Source: a virus
IMG/VR virus record: IMGVR_UViG_3300028596_000049
Coordinates: 1-29,209 of that record
Reading direction: 5' to 3' (one strand)
DNA: 29,209 nucleotides
Both the position numbers and the translations under genes were made by a program. Under the pieces are notes generated by a model. It was not told the DNA's origin. It did no database searches and saw nothing but the letters and a program-made list of their open reading frames with translations. Positions 1 to 6,991 of this stretch are shown here, piece by piece; position 1 is the stretch's first letter; each line of letters starts with the position of its first letter.

Positions 1-407
1 GTGTGGGGTGCGACCGCCTTGTTCGCGATCTTCTGCCATTCCTCGAACGGGCCCTGGAGCTGCTTCGCCTTCTTCTTCAGATCGTCGAGTGCGAGCGCGC
101 CACCACCGGCCACCACAGTGAGGCCGGACAGCATCGGCGCCAGTGCGCCGATCGTGGGCAGCAGCGTCGTACCAAGGGCCGCGCCCGCGGCGATCGCTTG
201 CCCTCGCAGTCCCATGCCGCCGCCGAAGCTGTTGCCCGCGTTCTGTGCGGCGCCGGCGACCTGGTTGAGCTGGCCGCCGACGATGCGCAGCGAGCCGCCC
301 ATCTGGTTGGCCTGGCGCTGGAGCTGGTTGATGTTGTGGGTGACCGAGCGGAAGCCGGGGCCGGTCAGGTCGCGGACGTGGACTGTGATCGTTACGTCGT
401 CAGCCAT
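1..407 (-). CDS. Tape measure protein, N-terminal part (cut by window edge)
   Basis: The ATG at 407 opens MADDVTITVHVRDLTGPGF and stays open to the window edge, so only about 135 N-terminal residues are seen. The text (NHNIN-type helix, QLNQVAGAAQNAGNSFGG, then a Gly/Ala-rich hydrophobic segment LGTTLLPTIGALAPMLSGLTVVAGG followed by a charged helix) is typical of a siphophage tape measure start, which sets tail length and is threaded through the tube. The gene lies directly after the frameshifted tail chaperones and overlaps the end of the fusion frame, the standard order for long-tailed phages. A strong site (GGAGGGG, 7 nt before ATG) supports the start. Identity rests mostly on position; the long coiled-coil body is outside the window. 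Confidence 0.85.
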   Translation of the reverse strand, partial: MADDVTITVHVRDLTGPGFRSVTHNINQLQRQANQMGGSLRIVGGQLNQVAGAAQNAGNSFGGGMGLRGQAIAAGAALGTTLLPTIGALAPMLSGLTVVAGGGALALDDLKKKAKQLQGPFEEWQKIANKAVAPH

Positions 408-942
408 TCCGGGTCCCCTCCTTCCTCGGGTTCAGGTGTGCCGAGCTTCTCGATCTGCAACAGGCGCAGTAGCTCAGCGTCTTCGTTGAGCAGGGTGGTG
501 AGCGTGTAGCCGGGGAACCGGCGCAGGAGGCCGAGGATCAGGCGGGCACGGCCGAGCTCTGGTGGTTCTCGGACAGTGGCGCCATCGGCATCGGGATGGG
601 GGGCGCCGGGGAGGTCTCGCCAGAGGGCGAGGTCTCGGGCAAAGGGGCGGGGACCCCGCTTGTCGCCTCGCGCAGGGCGCTGATGATTGCCCCGATCATG
701 ACGCTGTCCTGGGAGCGCACCCCTTCATGGGTCGCGGGCACCGGCTGCCCCTGGTCGTCTTCAACGTTCCAGGAGACGAGACGGGCCACCAGCGTCTCGA
801 CGATGAGGGGCCCGGTCATGTCCTTGTCGTCGAGGTCGAGTTCCTCGCCGACGGTGAAGCCGCGCAGGGCGACCTGGAGGCCCTCATAGTCGGTGCCGGT
901 GAAGTCCAGGTTGTAGATCTTGCGGGGCGGACGGTATCCCAT
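392..942 (-). CDS. Tail assembly chaperone GT fusion, made by -1 frameshift
   Basis: This is the extended product of the gene starting at 942. The first 101 codons are read in the zero frame up to the CCT-TTG pair at 645-640. After a one-base backward slip, 82 more codons are read to a TAA at 394-392, giving about 183 residues. The second-frame text (ARDLALWRDLPG, then ELGRARLILGLLRRFPGYTLTTLLNEDAELLRLLQIEKLGTPE) is fully open, protein-like and has no start of its own, as expected for the T domain. In lambda the G and GT products coat the tape measure during tail assembly. The end of the fusion overlaps the tape measure start by 16 nt. The frameshift is inferred from sequence, not shown. Confidence 0.8.
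538..942 (-). CDS. Tail assembly chaperone G (zero-frame product)
   Basis: This 134-residue protein starts MGYRPPRKIYNLDFTGTDYEGLQVALRG and contains the short acidic FTVGEELDLDDKDMTG segment common in actinophage tail chaperones; it then ends in a Pro/Ser-rich tail read through the slippery site. I chose the ATG at 942 because AGGAG lies 8 nt upstream; the in-frame ATG at 948 has that site only 2 nt away. The gene sits between a tail protein gene and the tape measure, the usual chaperone position. Its stop (540-538) limits the short product, while the -1 frame continues. Function by position and frameshift architecture. Confidence 0.82.
   Translation of the reverse strand: MGYRPPRKIYNLDFTGTDYEGLQVALRGFTVGEELDLDDKDMTGPLIVETLVARLVSWNVEDDQGQPVPATHEGVRSQDSVMIGAIISALREATSGVPAPLPETSPSGETSPAPPIPMPMAPLSENHQSSAVPA
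640..646 (-). promoter_or_regulatory. Programmed -1 frameshift slippery heptamer CCCTTTG
   Basis: On the minus strand the bases read C-CCT-TTG in the zero frame, matching the X-XXY-YYZ rule exactly (X=C, Y=T, Z=G). A slip by one base re-pairs both tRNAs (CCC, TTT) and joins the chaperone G frame to the open downstream frame. No other heptamer obeying the rule was seen in the shared open stretch; the C-run at about 598-603 in the same gene is in the wrong phase for a clean slip. Confidence 0.75.
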
Positions 943-1003
943 GGTCATCTCTCCTGGTGCGGGCATACCCCGCCGTTGATCTGCTCGTTGACTCGACGTG
1001 GAC

Positions 1004-1411
1004 CTAGCTCCAAGTCGGAACGACGCCATCCGCAAGCTGGAACGGCACCGAGAACGTGAACTCCCCGGACTGCGCCCTGGTCAGCGCGTAGTCCGTCAAC
1101 AGGACCTCGTTGTTGAGGGTCTGGCCGGAGATCGTGATGCCCATCGTCCGGTTCACCGAGGTGCTGGAGACGGTCTTACAAACGGCGTGCGCCAGGTTCG
1201 ACCCGTCGTCGAAGCCGCCCGCGAAGGTGCCGGAGAAGTCCGCGAGGAGCAGCAGTCGCGCGTTCGCGGACTGCGTCAGCGCGGTGATGTCCTGCACGCC
1301 GCGCGGCATCGTCCAGTCCAGGTTGAAGACGCTGGCGCGGATGTCTCGGGCGGAACTGCCCGAATCGTCCACGTTGAACGAGGTCCACCCCAAGCCCGAT
1401 TCGATCGCCAT
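1004..1411 (-). CDS. Small tail tube-like protein (possible major tail protein)
   Basis: This 135-residue protein (MAIESGLGWTSFNVDDSGSSARDIRASVFNLDWTMPRGVQDITALTQSANARLLLLADFSGTF) is of a family seen just before the tail chaperones in actinophages. The beta-rich text, mid-protein LLLADFSGTFAGGFDD and C-terminal TDYALTRAQSGEFTFSVPFQLADGVVP fit a tail tube (gpV-like) fold. Its opening M-A-I-E-S-G-L-G resembles M-T-I-R-S-G-L-G of the larger tail protein two genes upstream (2672), suggesting related roles. It is immediately upstream of the chaperones, the classic place for the major tail protein, but the 261-residue protein is an alternative candidate. Confidence 0.6.
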   Translation of the reverse strand: MAIESGLGWTSFNVDDSGSSARDIRASVFNLDWTMPRGVQDITALTQSANARLLLLADFSGTFAGGFDDGSNLAHAVCKTVSSTSVNRTMGITISGQTLNNEVLLTDYALTRAQSGEFTFSVPFQLADGVVPTWS

Positions 1412-1452
1412 GTCCTATTTCCTTCCGTTTCGTGCTACGCCAGGCGGCGCGG

Positions 1453-1887
1453 CTAGCCCTTGTCCCGCTCGTCCAGCAGTCGGCCCATGTGCTCCTGCAC
1501 GTGCTCCACCCAGTCCGCCGCCCGCTTGTGCACCCGCAGCTCGCCGACCTTCGCCCGGTAATCACCCCGCTGCACCACGTACTTCTCCGGCATCGTCTGG
1601 TGATCCGCGAAGCAGCGCTGCCCGGACTCGAACCGGAACACCGTCAGACCCACCGCCGTGCGCTGCTCCCGGAACGTCCGCCTCGACTGCGTGCGGATGA
1701 ATGCCGCCTGGTCCTTGCCGAGCTTGGTGGACTCGTCGACGACGGTGTCCCAGCCCAGCCGCCACGCCGCGCAGCCGACCCGCTCGCACACCGTCTTGAC
1801 GGCCTTGTCCGGGCGGGACTTCACCGACCACGTCTGATACGCCTGCGCCGGCGCTAGCGGGTCTCTGGGTCGGAATGGCTGGCCCAT
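1453..1887 (-). CDS. Conserved hypothetical protein of the tail gene cluster
   Basis: This 144-residue basic protein (MGQPFRPRDPLAPAQAYQTWSVKSRPDKAVKTVCERVGCAAWRLGWDTVVDE) lies between two tail-tube-like genes. It has an amphipathic helical middle (TQSRRTFREQRTAVGLTVFRFESGQRCFADHQTMPEKYVVQRGDYRAKVGE) and a charged C-terminal helix ending HVQEHMGRLLDERDKG. The ATG at 1887 shares its A with the upstream gene's TGA (TGATG), so it is translationally coupled; frames upstream of this ATG belong to the tail gene. I do not recognise a catalytic motif. Its place suggests a virion or tail assembly role, but that is inference. Confidence 0.7.
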   Translation of the reverse strand: MGQPFRPRDPLAPAQAYQTWSVKSRPDKAVKTVCERVGCAAWRLGWDTVVDESTKLGKDQAAFIRTQSRRTFREQRTAVGLTVFRFESGQRCFADHQTMPEKYVVQRGDYRAKVGELRVHKRAADWVEHVQEHMGRLLDERDKG

Positions 1888-2672
1888 CAGAACAGCACCT
1901 CCACGTTCGGCCGGTGCACGGCCACGACAAACTCCAGGTTCGAGAAGCCGCCCGAGGTGGTCGTCACGACCCGCAGGTAGCGCTCCACCGTCTGGCTCCG
2001 GCTGGTCTGGATCCGCTGCACACCCGGCCCCGAAGTGACCTGCGTGAAGGCGCCACCGGTGACGTTGGCCCACGCGTCGCCGGCCCCGTTGTCCGACGAC
2101 TCCTGAATGGTGATCGTCGCGTCGGTGCCGGTGAACGACAGAACCTGGAGGTAGGCGGTGAGACCGAAGGCCAGGCTTCCGGTGCCGAGGTCCAGCGACG
2201 ACCCGTTCGCCGCGCCAGTGTCGGTACGCACGCCGGCCGTCAGCAGGTCACACCACTCCAGGCCGTACCCGTTGGCCTGCGCGTTGACGGCGATCGTGAG
2301 TGTCCCGTCCTGTGCCCGGGTCGGGTCGTAGTTGATCTGCTTGCCGACCATGCATGCGGCCGGGGAGCCGATGGTGCTGCCGGTCGCCCACATCAGGTGC
2401 CGGTCAGTGGTGGGCAGCGCGCCGAGGATGACGTGCGCCCGGTCCTCCGTGTTCGGCGGGTCGTCGGCCGCGGTCTCCGGGTTGAAGAAGCTCATCCACG
2501 AGATCCGTCCGTCCCGCAGCAGGCCCTTGCGGCGGAACGCGGACATGTTGATCGCGGTGGTGTCCTGGGTGCCGGACAGGCCGCCGCCGATGTCGTCGGC
2601 GGATCCGGTGTCGCCGCTGAGGTCGTAGCCGCCGAGGTAGAAGGCTTGGCCGAGGCCGCTCCTGATTGTCAT
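1887..2672 (-). CDS. Tail protein, tube-like (possible major tail protein)
   Basis: This 261-residue protein (MTIRSGLGQAFYLGGYDLSGDTGSADDIGGG) has two beta-rich parts. Residues 1 to about 140 carry GLLRDGRISWMSFFNPE, VILGALPTTDRHLMWATG and the KQINYDPTRAQDGTLTIAVNAQANGYGLEW segment of actinophage tail proteins. The last 100 residues (LQVLSFTGTDATITIQESSDNGAGDAWANVTGG and RYLRVVTTTSGGFSNLEFVVAVHRP) resemble an Ig- or carbohydrate-binding-like module. It follows a tail terminator-like gene with the TAG directly abutting its ATG. It may be the major tail protein with a decorating domain, or a second tube protein beside the gene at 1411. Confidence 0.65.
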   Translation of the reverse strand: MTIRSGLGQAFYLGGYDLSGDTGSADDIGGGLSGTQDTTAINMSAFRRKGLLRDGRISWMSFFNPETAADDPPNTEDRAHVILGALPTTDRHLMWATGSTIGSPAACMVGKQINYDPTRAQDGTLTIAVNAQANGYGLEWCDLLTAGVRTDTGAANGSSLDLGTGSLAFGLTAYLQVLSFTGTDATITIQESSDNGAGDAWANVTGGAFTQVTSGPGVQRIQTSRSQTVERYLRVVTTTSGGFSNLEFVVAVHRPNVEVLF

Positions 2673-3131
2673 CTACGCCACCTGCGCCCAGAGGTTGTTG
2701 ACAATGAGTGGAAGGGTGATCGTCATGACCCGGTACTCCGCGTCCCCCTCGTCCAGGTAGCCCGCCCGCGCCGACAGGCCGTCGCCGTAGGCGCCCAGCA
2801 GGTCGACATGGCGCACCAGCCCGCCGAGGGTGAAGTCGCCGCTGTACGCGCCCATCAGGGCGTCCAGGGCGGTCATCAGATCGGGGTCGATGGCGTCCGT
2901 AGGCTGCTGCATCATCGACGAGTACAGGCGCACGAACAGTGCGAGCCGGGCCGATGTCGAGTTGAGGTTGGAGCCGCCGCGGGCCGGGCCGATCTGCTCC
3001 ACCCACACCGCCGCTGTGATGCCGGTGGTGGGCGCGGACTTGGGCTCGTGCCCGTTCACGGCGACGAAGTAGCCGGACGCGAGGGCGTGCGACTCGACCG
3101 CGTCGAGGATGGTGCGGATGTCGAGGGCCAT
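2673..3131 (-). CDS. Tail terminator / tail completion-like protein
   Basis: This 152-residue protein begins MALDIRTILDAVESHALASGYFVAVNGHEPKSAPTTGITAAVWVEQIGPARGGSNLNSTSARLALFVRLYSS. The order helix, hairpin, then an R-L-A-L-F-V-R-L-Y strand matches the gpU/Gp17-type tail terminator, which caps the tube and docks it to the head. Position supports this: it follows an HK97 gp10-like gene and precedes tail proteins. The ATG at 3131 lies one base past the TGA of the upstream gene. No database search was done, so the family call rests on order and fold-like text. Confidence 0.6.
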   Translation of the reverse strand: MALDIRTILDAVESHALASGYFVAVNGHEPKSAPTTGITAAVWVEQIGPARGGSNLNSTSARLALFVRLYSSMMQQPTDAIDPDLMTALDALMGAYSGDFTLGGLVRHVDLLGAYGDGLSARAGYLDEGDAEYRVMTITLPLIVNNLWAQVA

Positions 3132-3132
3132 G

Positions 3133-3531
3133 TCAGATCAGCCCCCTCGACCGGTAGCGGGCCAGGAGCTCGCGGGCGATCTGCGGTGCCTTGCGGTCCA
3201 GCAGCGGCTTGGTCCGCCGGAACGTGAAGTAGCCGGGGAAGCGGGTCACAGGGCTGTTGCGGGAGCCGGTGCCCTCCAGCCACGGCCCGTACACGATGCG
3301 CCCGTCGTGGACCTTGTAGCCGTCGCCCGCCCGGTCCACGCTGATCTTCGACTCGTAGTAGCCCGTCGGATGCCGCAGCACCTGCCGCAGCCGCTGATGC
3401 ACCATCCGCTCACCCTCGCGAGCAACCTGGTACTCGACGTCGTCCGCATAGTCGTGCAGGGCACGGGCCGCCCTCCCCGTGGCCCACGGCCCGGAAGCGC
3501 CCGTGTTGACGCGGACATCGAAGCCAGGCAT
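3133..3531 (-). CDS. HK97 gp10-like head-tail joining / neck protein
   Basis: This basic 132-residue protein contains an N-terminal helix (GRAARALHDYADDVEYQVAREGERMVHQRLRQVLRHPTGYYESKI), a central beta part with VHDGRIVYGPWLEGTGSRNSPVTRFPGYFTFRR, and a C-terminal helix (RKAPQIARELLARYRSRGLI). The GPWLEGTGSRN..TRFPGYFTFR text is characteristic of gp10-like minor head-tail proteins in actinophages. It lies between the connector gene and the tail terminator-like gene. The upstream TAG lies two bases before its ATG. Role: joins head completion ring to tail; exact place in the neck cannot be told from sequence. Confidence 0.65.
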   Translation of the reverse strand: MPGFDVRVNTGASGPWATGRAARALHDYADDVEYQVAREGERMVHQRLRQVLRHPTGYYESKISVDRAGDGYKVHDGRIVYGPWLEGTGSRNSPVTRFPGYFTFRRTKPLLDRKAPQIARELLARYRSRGLI

Positions 3532-3533
3532 CG

Positions 3534-4592
3534 CTACACCCCCCTCGTGCGGCCCTTGCGGGCGTGCGCGTTGTAGACCTGCTCACGCAGGGCCGGCAGG
3601 TCGCGAGCCGCCAACGTCTGGTTGCCGCCCGTGGCCCGGCGGGTGCGGGCGTATCCGGCCTGCTCGTTGGTGACCCGATTCATGGCCTCCGCGATGACCA
3701 AGTCCTTGACGAGGCCGGGCGGATCCCAGCGCACGACCGCTGAAGCGTCGGCGTGGGTGGCGGCGGTCGTGCCGAGCGCGCCGCGCCGCACGGTGAGGGT
3801 GCGTGCGGCGTAGATGTCGGTGCCGGCGGTGTGCGCGGCGAGAACGGAGCCGTCCCAGGCTCGGATGACGGTGAGGGTGTTGCCTGCGATGTCGACGATC
3901 AGCATGCGCTCGGACTCGATGAGGAGGATCTCGTCGACCGCGAACAGGCTGCCGTCCGTCACCGGGACGGTCACGCTGTTCTGCTGTGCCGTGAGCCCCG
4001 CACCGCCGACGTTCTGCCCGGTGTCGGCCATGGTCCGGCCGGTCACGAGCATCCGCTCCGAGTCGACACGCAGCACGCTGCCGATGCCGAGCTCCGCGGA
4101 CGCTGCCGCGCTGACCGTCAGGGTGGCGGCGGTCGTCGTCGACACGGCCGCGGTGAGAGCGCCGACGGTGGTTTCGTCGAGGCGGTAGCCCCACAGGCCG
4201 GTGATGGTGATGTCGCGCTGGTGGGTGTCTCCGCCGCCGAATGCTGCCGAGGAGCCGAGGTTGATCTCCAGCCGGTTGTACGGGGGCCCGTACCGGTCGG
4301 GCTCCAGGAGGAAGTCACCGCTCGCGATCGTCGTGCCGCCGGAGGTGAGGGTGGTGACGGAGATCAGCTCGTTCGCGTCGAGCCACAGCCGCCACGAGGT
4401 GCGGGACTGGGAGTCGGGCCAGTTGAAGGAGCGGGTGGCGATCTCCGGGTAGAAGCGGCGGTGACACAGGTCGTTGTCCACGGCGCGGGACGCGGACTGC
4501 AGGGCGCGGTCGATCTGCGCACTGTTGCGTGCGGTCAGCTTGCTGTCGAGGGCGCGCTGCACGTCCTCACGCGTCGCATATACGGGCTCCAT
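3534..4592 (-). CDS. Head-tail connector (gp6-like) with large beta insert
   Basis: The N-terminal part (MEPVYATREDVQRALDSKLTARNSAQIDRALQSASRAVDNDLCHRRFYPEIATRSF) is a helical gp6-like adaptor that would sit on the portal ring. The C-terminal part (VKDLVIAEAMNRVTNEQAGYARTRRATGGN) is also helical. Between them, residues of about 140-270 are a beta-rich stretch with a repeated motif: VDSERMLVTGRTMADTG and IESERMLIVDIAGN, then LTVIRAWDGSVLAAHTAGTDIYAARTLTVRRG. Typical gp6-like adaptors are much shorter, so at 352 residues this carries an added surface domain. Start chosen at 4592 by a near-perfect GGAGGTGA site. Follows the LamG-domain gene by 6 bp. Confidence 0.7.
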   Translation of the reverse strand: MEPVYATREDVQRALDSKLTARNSAQIDRALQSASRAVDNDLCHRRFYPEIATRSFNWPDSQSRTSWRLWLDANELISVTTLTSGGTTIASGDFLLEPDRYGPPYNRLEINLGSSAAFGGGDTHQRDITITGLWGYRLDETTVGALTAAVSTTTAATLTVSAAASAELGIGSVLRVDSERMLVTGRTMADTGQNVGGAGLTAQQNSVTVPVTDGSLFAVDEILLIESERMLIVDIAGNTLTVIRAWDGSVLAAHTAGTDIYAARTLTVRRGALGTTAATHADASAVVRWDPPGLVKDLVIAEAMNRVTNEQAGYARTRRATGGNQTLAARDLPALREQVYNAHARKGRTRGV

Positions 4593-4598
4593 CGCTTG

Positions 4599-5711
4599 TC
4601 ACCTCCCCACGGTGCTGACGTGGCCGACGAGGCGGTTGCCCGCCGTCCAGATCGAGCCGTCGAACGGGCAATACAGTTCGCTGTTCGGACCATGGCGGAG
4701 CGGCTCCCCGCAGTCGAAGCAAGCGGTCGGTTCGCGATCCAGTTCCTCGCGGTACTGCTGAGCGCCCTCGCGGACGATGTCGAGGAGCCCGGACCACGAG
4801 CCCTGCGCAACGGGGGCCGGGCCGTGGCCGTGCGCCGTCGCGGCCAGCCCGCCGAACGCTGCGGTCGCGGACCCGGTCACGAGCGACGGTGACACCGCAG
4901 TGGCCGTAAGCCCGCCGAACTGCGCGGCCGCGGAACCGATGACGGTGCGGGCGCCGGTAGCGCTACCGGTCAGCGCGCCTCCCGTGAGGGCGGCCGTGCC
5001 GACGACCGTCCGCGTTCCGCTCGCTGCCCCAGTGAGGCCGCCGAACGTGGCAGCCGCCGAGCCGGTCACGGCCCCGCCGAGCGGCGGGTCAGCCTCGGTC
5101 GACACGGCGGTCGTCCCGGCTGTCAGGTTGCGGCCGCCGCCGGAGTGGTCGGTCAGGTCGGTGGAGTCGGTGAGCGGCCAGTTGGCCCACAGGTTCGCGG
5201 TGACCACCGGGGTGGTGCTGGCCCACTCGGCTTCGATCTGTACCTGCGTCAGCTCGGCCGTCCACACGCGGACGTAAGCGAGTCGCCCGTTGAACGGCTC
5301 GCTGCTGTCGGCCGGGGCGCGGCCGCCGAGCGTGAGACCGTCCGGGGTGCCGACACCGACCGTGCCGGAGTCGGCCTCGGTCCCACCGCCGACGGTGGCG
5401 ACGTAGCTCTTGCCGGTCGTACCCGAGCAGGAGATCGCGATCTTCCGCCAGGCGCCGACGGCCATGTTCGTGGCGTTCGAGACGCTGCCGCCGCCGGTGA
5501 AGTAGTTCGGGCCGCTGAGCCCGTCGCTGCCGGTGGCCCACGTGGCGATCGTGCTGCCGCCGGACGAGGCGTGCAGCCGGGCGAACGTCGAGTTCGCGTC
5601 GGTGTCGACCGACACCCAGGCCCACGCGGTCATGGTGAACCCGGAGCCGACAGCGAACATGCTGCCGGCGAACGAGATCCGGTCGCTGGCGGCGTCGAAG
5701 CGTGTGGACAT
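4599..5711 (-). CDS. LamG/jelly-roll virion protein with 21-residue repeats and Cys/His tail
   Basis: Residues 1 to about 200 form a concanavalin/LamG-like domain (SFAGSMFAVGSGFTMTAWAWVSVDTD, WRKIAISCSGTTGKSYVATVGG, FNGRLAYVRVWTAELTQVQIEAEW), a fold used to bind carbohydrates or to decorate capsids. Residues 217-293 hold three and a half Gly/Ala/Thr repeats of exactly 21 residues, each starting G-S/T-A and containing F-G-G-L-T or a variant. Residues 331-348 carry a possible metal site, C331-x2-C334-x5-H340-x7-C348. An ideal AAGGAGGTGA precedes the ATG. It lies between accessory head genes and the connector, so a surface-exposed head or neck fibre is likely (inference). Confidence 0.65.
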   Translation of the reverse strand: MSTRFDAASDRISFAGSMFAVGSGFTMTAWAWVSVDTDANSTFARLHASSGGSTIATWATGSDGLSGPNYFTGGGSVSNATNMAVGAWRKIAISCSGTTGKSYVATVGGGTEADSGTVGVGTPDGLTLGGRAPADSSEPFNGRLAYVRVWTAELTQVQIEAEWASTTPVVTANLWANWPLTDSTDLTDHSGGGRNLTAGTTAVSTEADPPLGGAVTGSAAATFGGLTGAASGTRTVVGTAALTGGALTGSATGARTVIGSAAAQFGGLTATAVSPSLVTGSATAAFGGLAATAHGHGPAPVAQGSWSGLLDIVREGAQQYREELDREPTACFDCGEPLRHGPNSELYCPFDGSIWTAGNRLVGHVSTVGR

Positions 5712-5750
5712 CCGGGTTCACCTCCTTCCAGAACTGCGGGGTGTTGGGGG

Positions 5751-6116
5751 TTAGGACGCGACGGGCAGAGTCAGGTCGAGTTCTCCGGCGGGGATGGTGA
5801 ACGTGTCGGCCGCCACGACGGCGTTCGCCGTGACCGTCCCGGATCCGCCGAAGCTTCCGGCGGTCGAGGCGGTCCACATGGAGAAGTGCGTGTAGTCCTC
5901 GGTGCCGGCCACGTTCGTCCACACCAGGTCCGCCGAGGTGGTCTTCGCCGCAGAGGAGGCGGCCGACCACGTCGCCTGCTTCCTCGTCGTCTCGGTCGCC
6001 GCGTTCGCGGTGCCCGAAGCGCCGGGGTCACCGACGTGCAGCTTGATCCACGAGTACGTCGACCCCTGGTTGTCGAGGTGCGTGTTCGCTGCTGCGGTGG
6101 AGAAGCCGACGGCCAT
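5751..6116 (-). CDS. Small beta-rich virion (head/tail fibre-like) protein
   Basis: This 121-residue protein (MAVGFSTAAANTHLDNQGSTYSWIKLHVGDPGASGTANAATETTRKQATWSAAS) belongs to a type widely seen beside fibre or decoration genes in phages of Gram-positive hosts: NTAAAN..L, a K-L-H-x-G-D-P-G-A-x-G-T-A-N turn, then WT.V.GTEDYTHFSMWTASTAGSFGGSGTVTANAVVAADTFTIPAGELDLTL. All regions look like short beta strands with small side chains. No catalytic motif is seen. It sits between a zinc-ribbon/SAP gene and the LamG gene, which supports an outer virion role; precise location on the particle is unknown. Confidence 0.6.
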   Translation of the reverse strand: MAVGFSTAAANTHLDNQGSTYSWIKLHVGDPGASGTANAATETTRKQATWSAASSAAKTTSADLVWTNVAGTEDYTHFSMWTASTAGSFGGSGTVTANAVVAADTFTIPAGELDLTLPVAS

Positions 6117-6118
6117 GA

Positions 6119-6514
6119 CTACTCCGTCTCAGCCGCTGCGTCGTCGTCGCGGAGGCGCTGCACGAGCTCGTCCCGCTTCCCCGACTTCGGCAGGCCGCGC
6201 TCGGCGAGCTGCTCCTTGAGCTCCTCGACGGTCTGGGCCTCGTAATCGGGCGCAGGGCCCGGCTCGGCCGCCTCGGACGACGGAGACGACTCCTCGTCGA
6301 CCCGCTCGGGCCCCGGCCATACGTCCGGGTCGCCCTCGTTGCTCCACCCGCCGGCCACGACAGTCGCGCCGGCAACGGTGGGCCCGCCGTGGCGGGTGAT
6401 CTTCGGCATGTCTTCTGCTCCCTGTTCCACGTGCTTGGTACTGCCGCAGTGCGGGCAGCACGGTGCGCCCACCGAGAAGACGGTGGAACACACCGTGCAC
6501 AGCCAGGCAGCCAT
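6119..6514 (-). CDS. Zinc-ribbon plus SAP-like domain protein
   Basis: The 131-residue protein starts MAAWLCTVCSTVFSVGAPCCPHCGS: C6-x2-C9 and C20-x2-C23 make a rubredoxin-type zinc ribbon. The middle is acidic and disordered (EGDPDVWPGPERVDEESSPSSEAAEPGPAP). Residues about 91-125 (YEAQTVEELKEQLAERGL, then PKSGKRDELVQRLRDDD) fit the helix-extension-helix SAP/LEM form used to bind DNA ends or other nucleic acid. It lies among head accessory genes directly after the capsid region. It may link head proteins to DNA or act in packaging completion; this is inferred from domains only. Confidence 0.65.
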   Translation of the reverse strand: MAAWLCTVCSTVFSVGAPCCPHCGSTKHVEQGAEDMPKITRHGGPTVAGATVVAGGWSNEGDPDVWPGPERVDEESSPSSEAAEPGPAPDYEAQTVEELKEQLAERGLPKSGKRDELVQRLRDDDAAAETE

Positions 6515-6515
6515 G

Positions 6516-6974
6516 TCAGGCCGCCACCACAGTCGCGCCGACGTCGTACGGCACCCAGGTCAGATACCAGGTGATCTCGCCGTCCGTGCCTGCACTGACG
6601 GACTCGATCTGCCCGACGGGGAGGATCAGGTCAGACGGGATGTTGTAGCCGCCCTTCAGCAGCGGCGGGGCCGCCGTCGTGCCCTGGCCGAAGCCGAGGA
6701 GCGTGCCGGCCGCCGTGTCGGTGGTGCCGATGTCGGTCGCGGCGTTGATGTCGGTCGTGTCGCCGGTCGTGGGGTTGTTCTGCAGCTTGTAGCTGTTGGC
6801 GACCGTGATGGCGGTGCCGACGAGACCAACCAGCGAGGTGATCGCGACGCGGCCGCCCGCGATCGTGAACAGCGGGACGGTTGTCGCGGCGAGCGTGCCG
6901 GTGCTCTTCGACAGCGGGGTGCCGCCGTACCGCAGGTCCCGGTAGGCGCGGCCCGAGGTGGGTGATGCAGCCAT
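6516..6974 (-). CDS. Putative head accessory/decoration protein
   Basis: This 152-residue protein (MAASPTSGRAYRDLRYGGTPLSKSTGTLAATTVPLFTIAGGRVAITSLVGLVGTAITVANSYKLQNNPTTGDTTDINAATDIGTTDTAAG) is rich in Thr, Gly and Ala with alternating hydrophobic residues, so mostly beta sheet. The VPLFTIAGGRVAITSLVGLVGTAI segment and C-terminal GYNIPSDLILPVGQIESVSAGTDGEITWYLTWVPYD resemble capsid stabilisation or decoration proteins of actinophages by style and position two genes after the capsid. No Cys, no signal peptide. Stop is one base before the next ATG. Confidence 0.55.
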   Translation of the reverse strand: MAASPTSGRAYRDLRYGGTPLSKSTGTLAATTVPLFTIAGGRVAITSLVGLVGTAITVANSYKLQNNPTTGDTTDINAATDIGTTDTAAGTLLGFGQGTTAAPPLLKGGYNIPSDLILPVGQIESVSAGTDGEITWYLTWVPYDVGATVVAA

Positions 6975-6991
6975 GAGTCAGTGCCTCCCTT

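Noticed and set aside
598-603. C-run in the chaperone gene as alternative slip site
   Set aside because: The C-run is preceded by G in the slip position, so the first tRNA would not re-pair; CCCTTTG at 646-640 fits the rule exactly.
1110-1700. Long plus-strand frames opposite the tail genes
   Set aside because: They are antisense frames of high-GC genes; text is Arg/Pro/Ala-rich with no ribosome site, while the minus strand has linked, site-preceded genes of known families.
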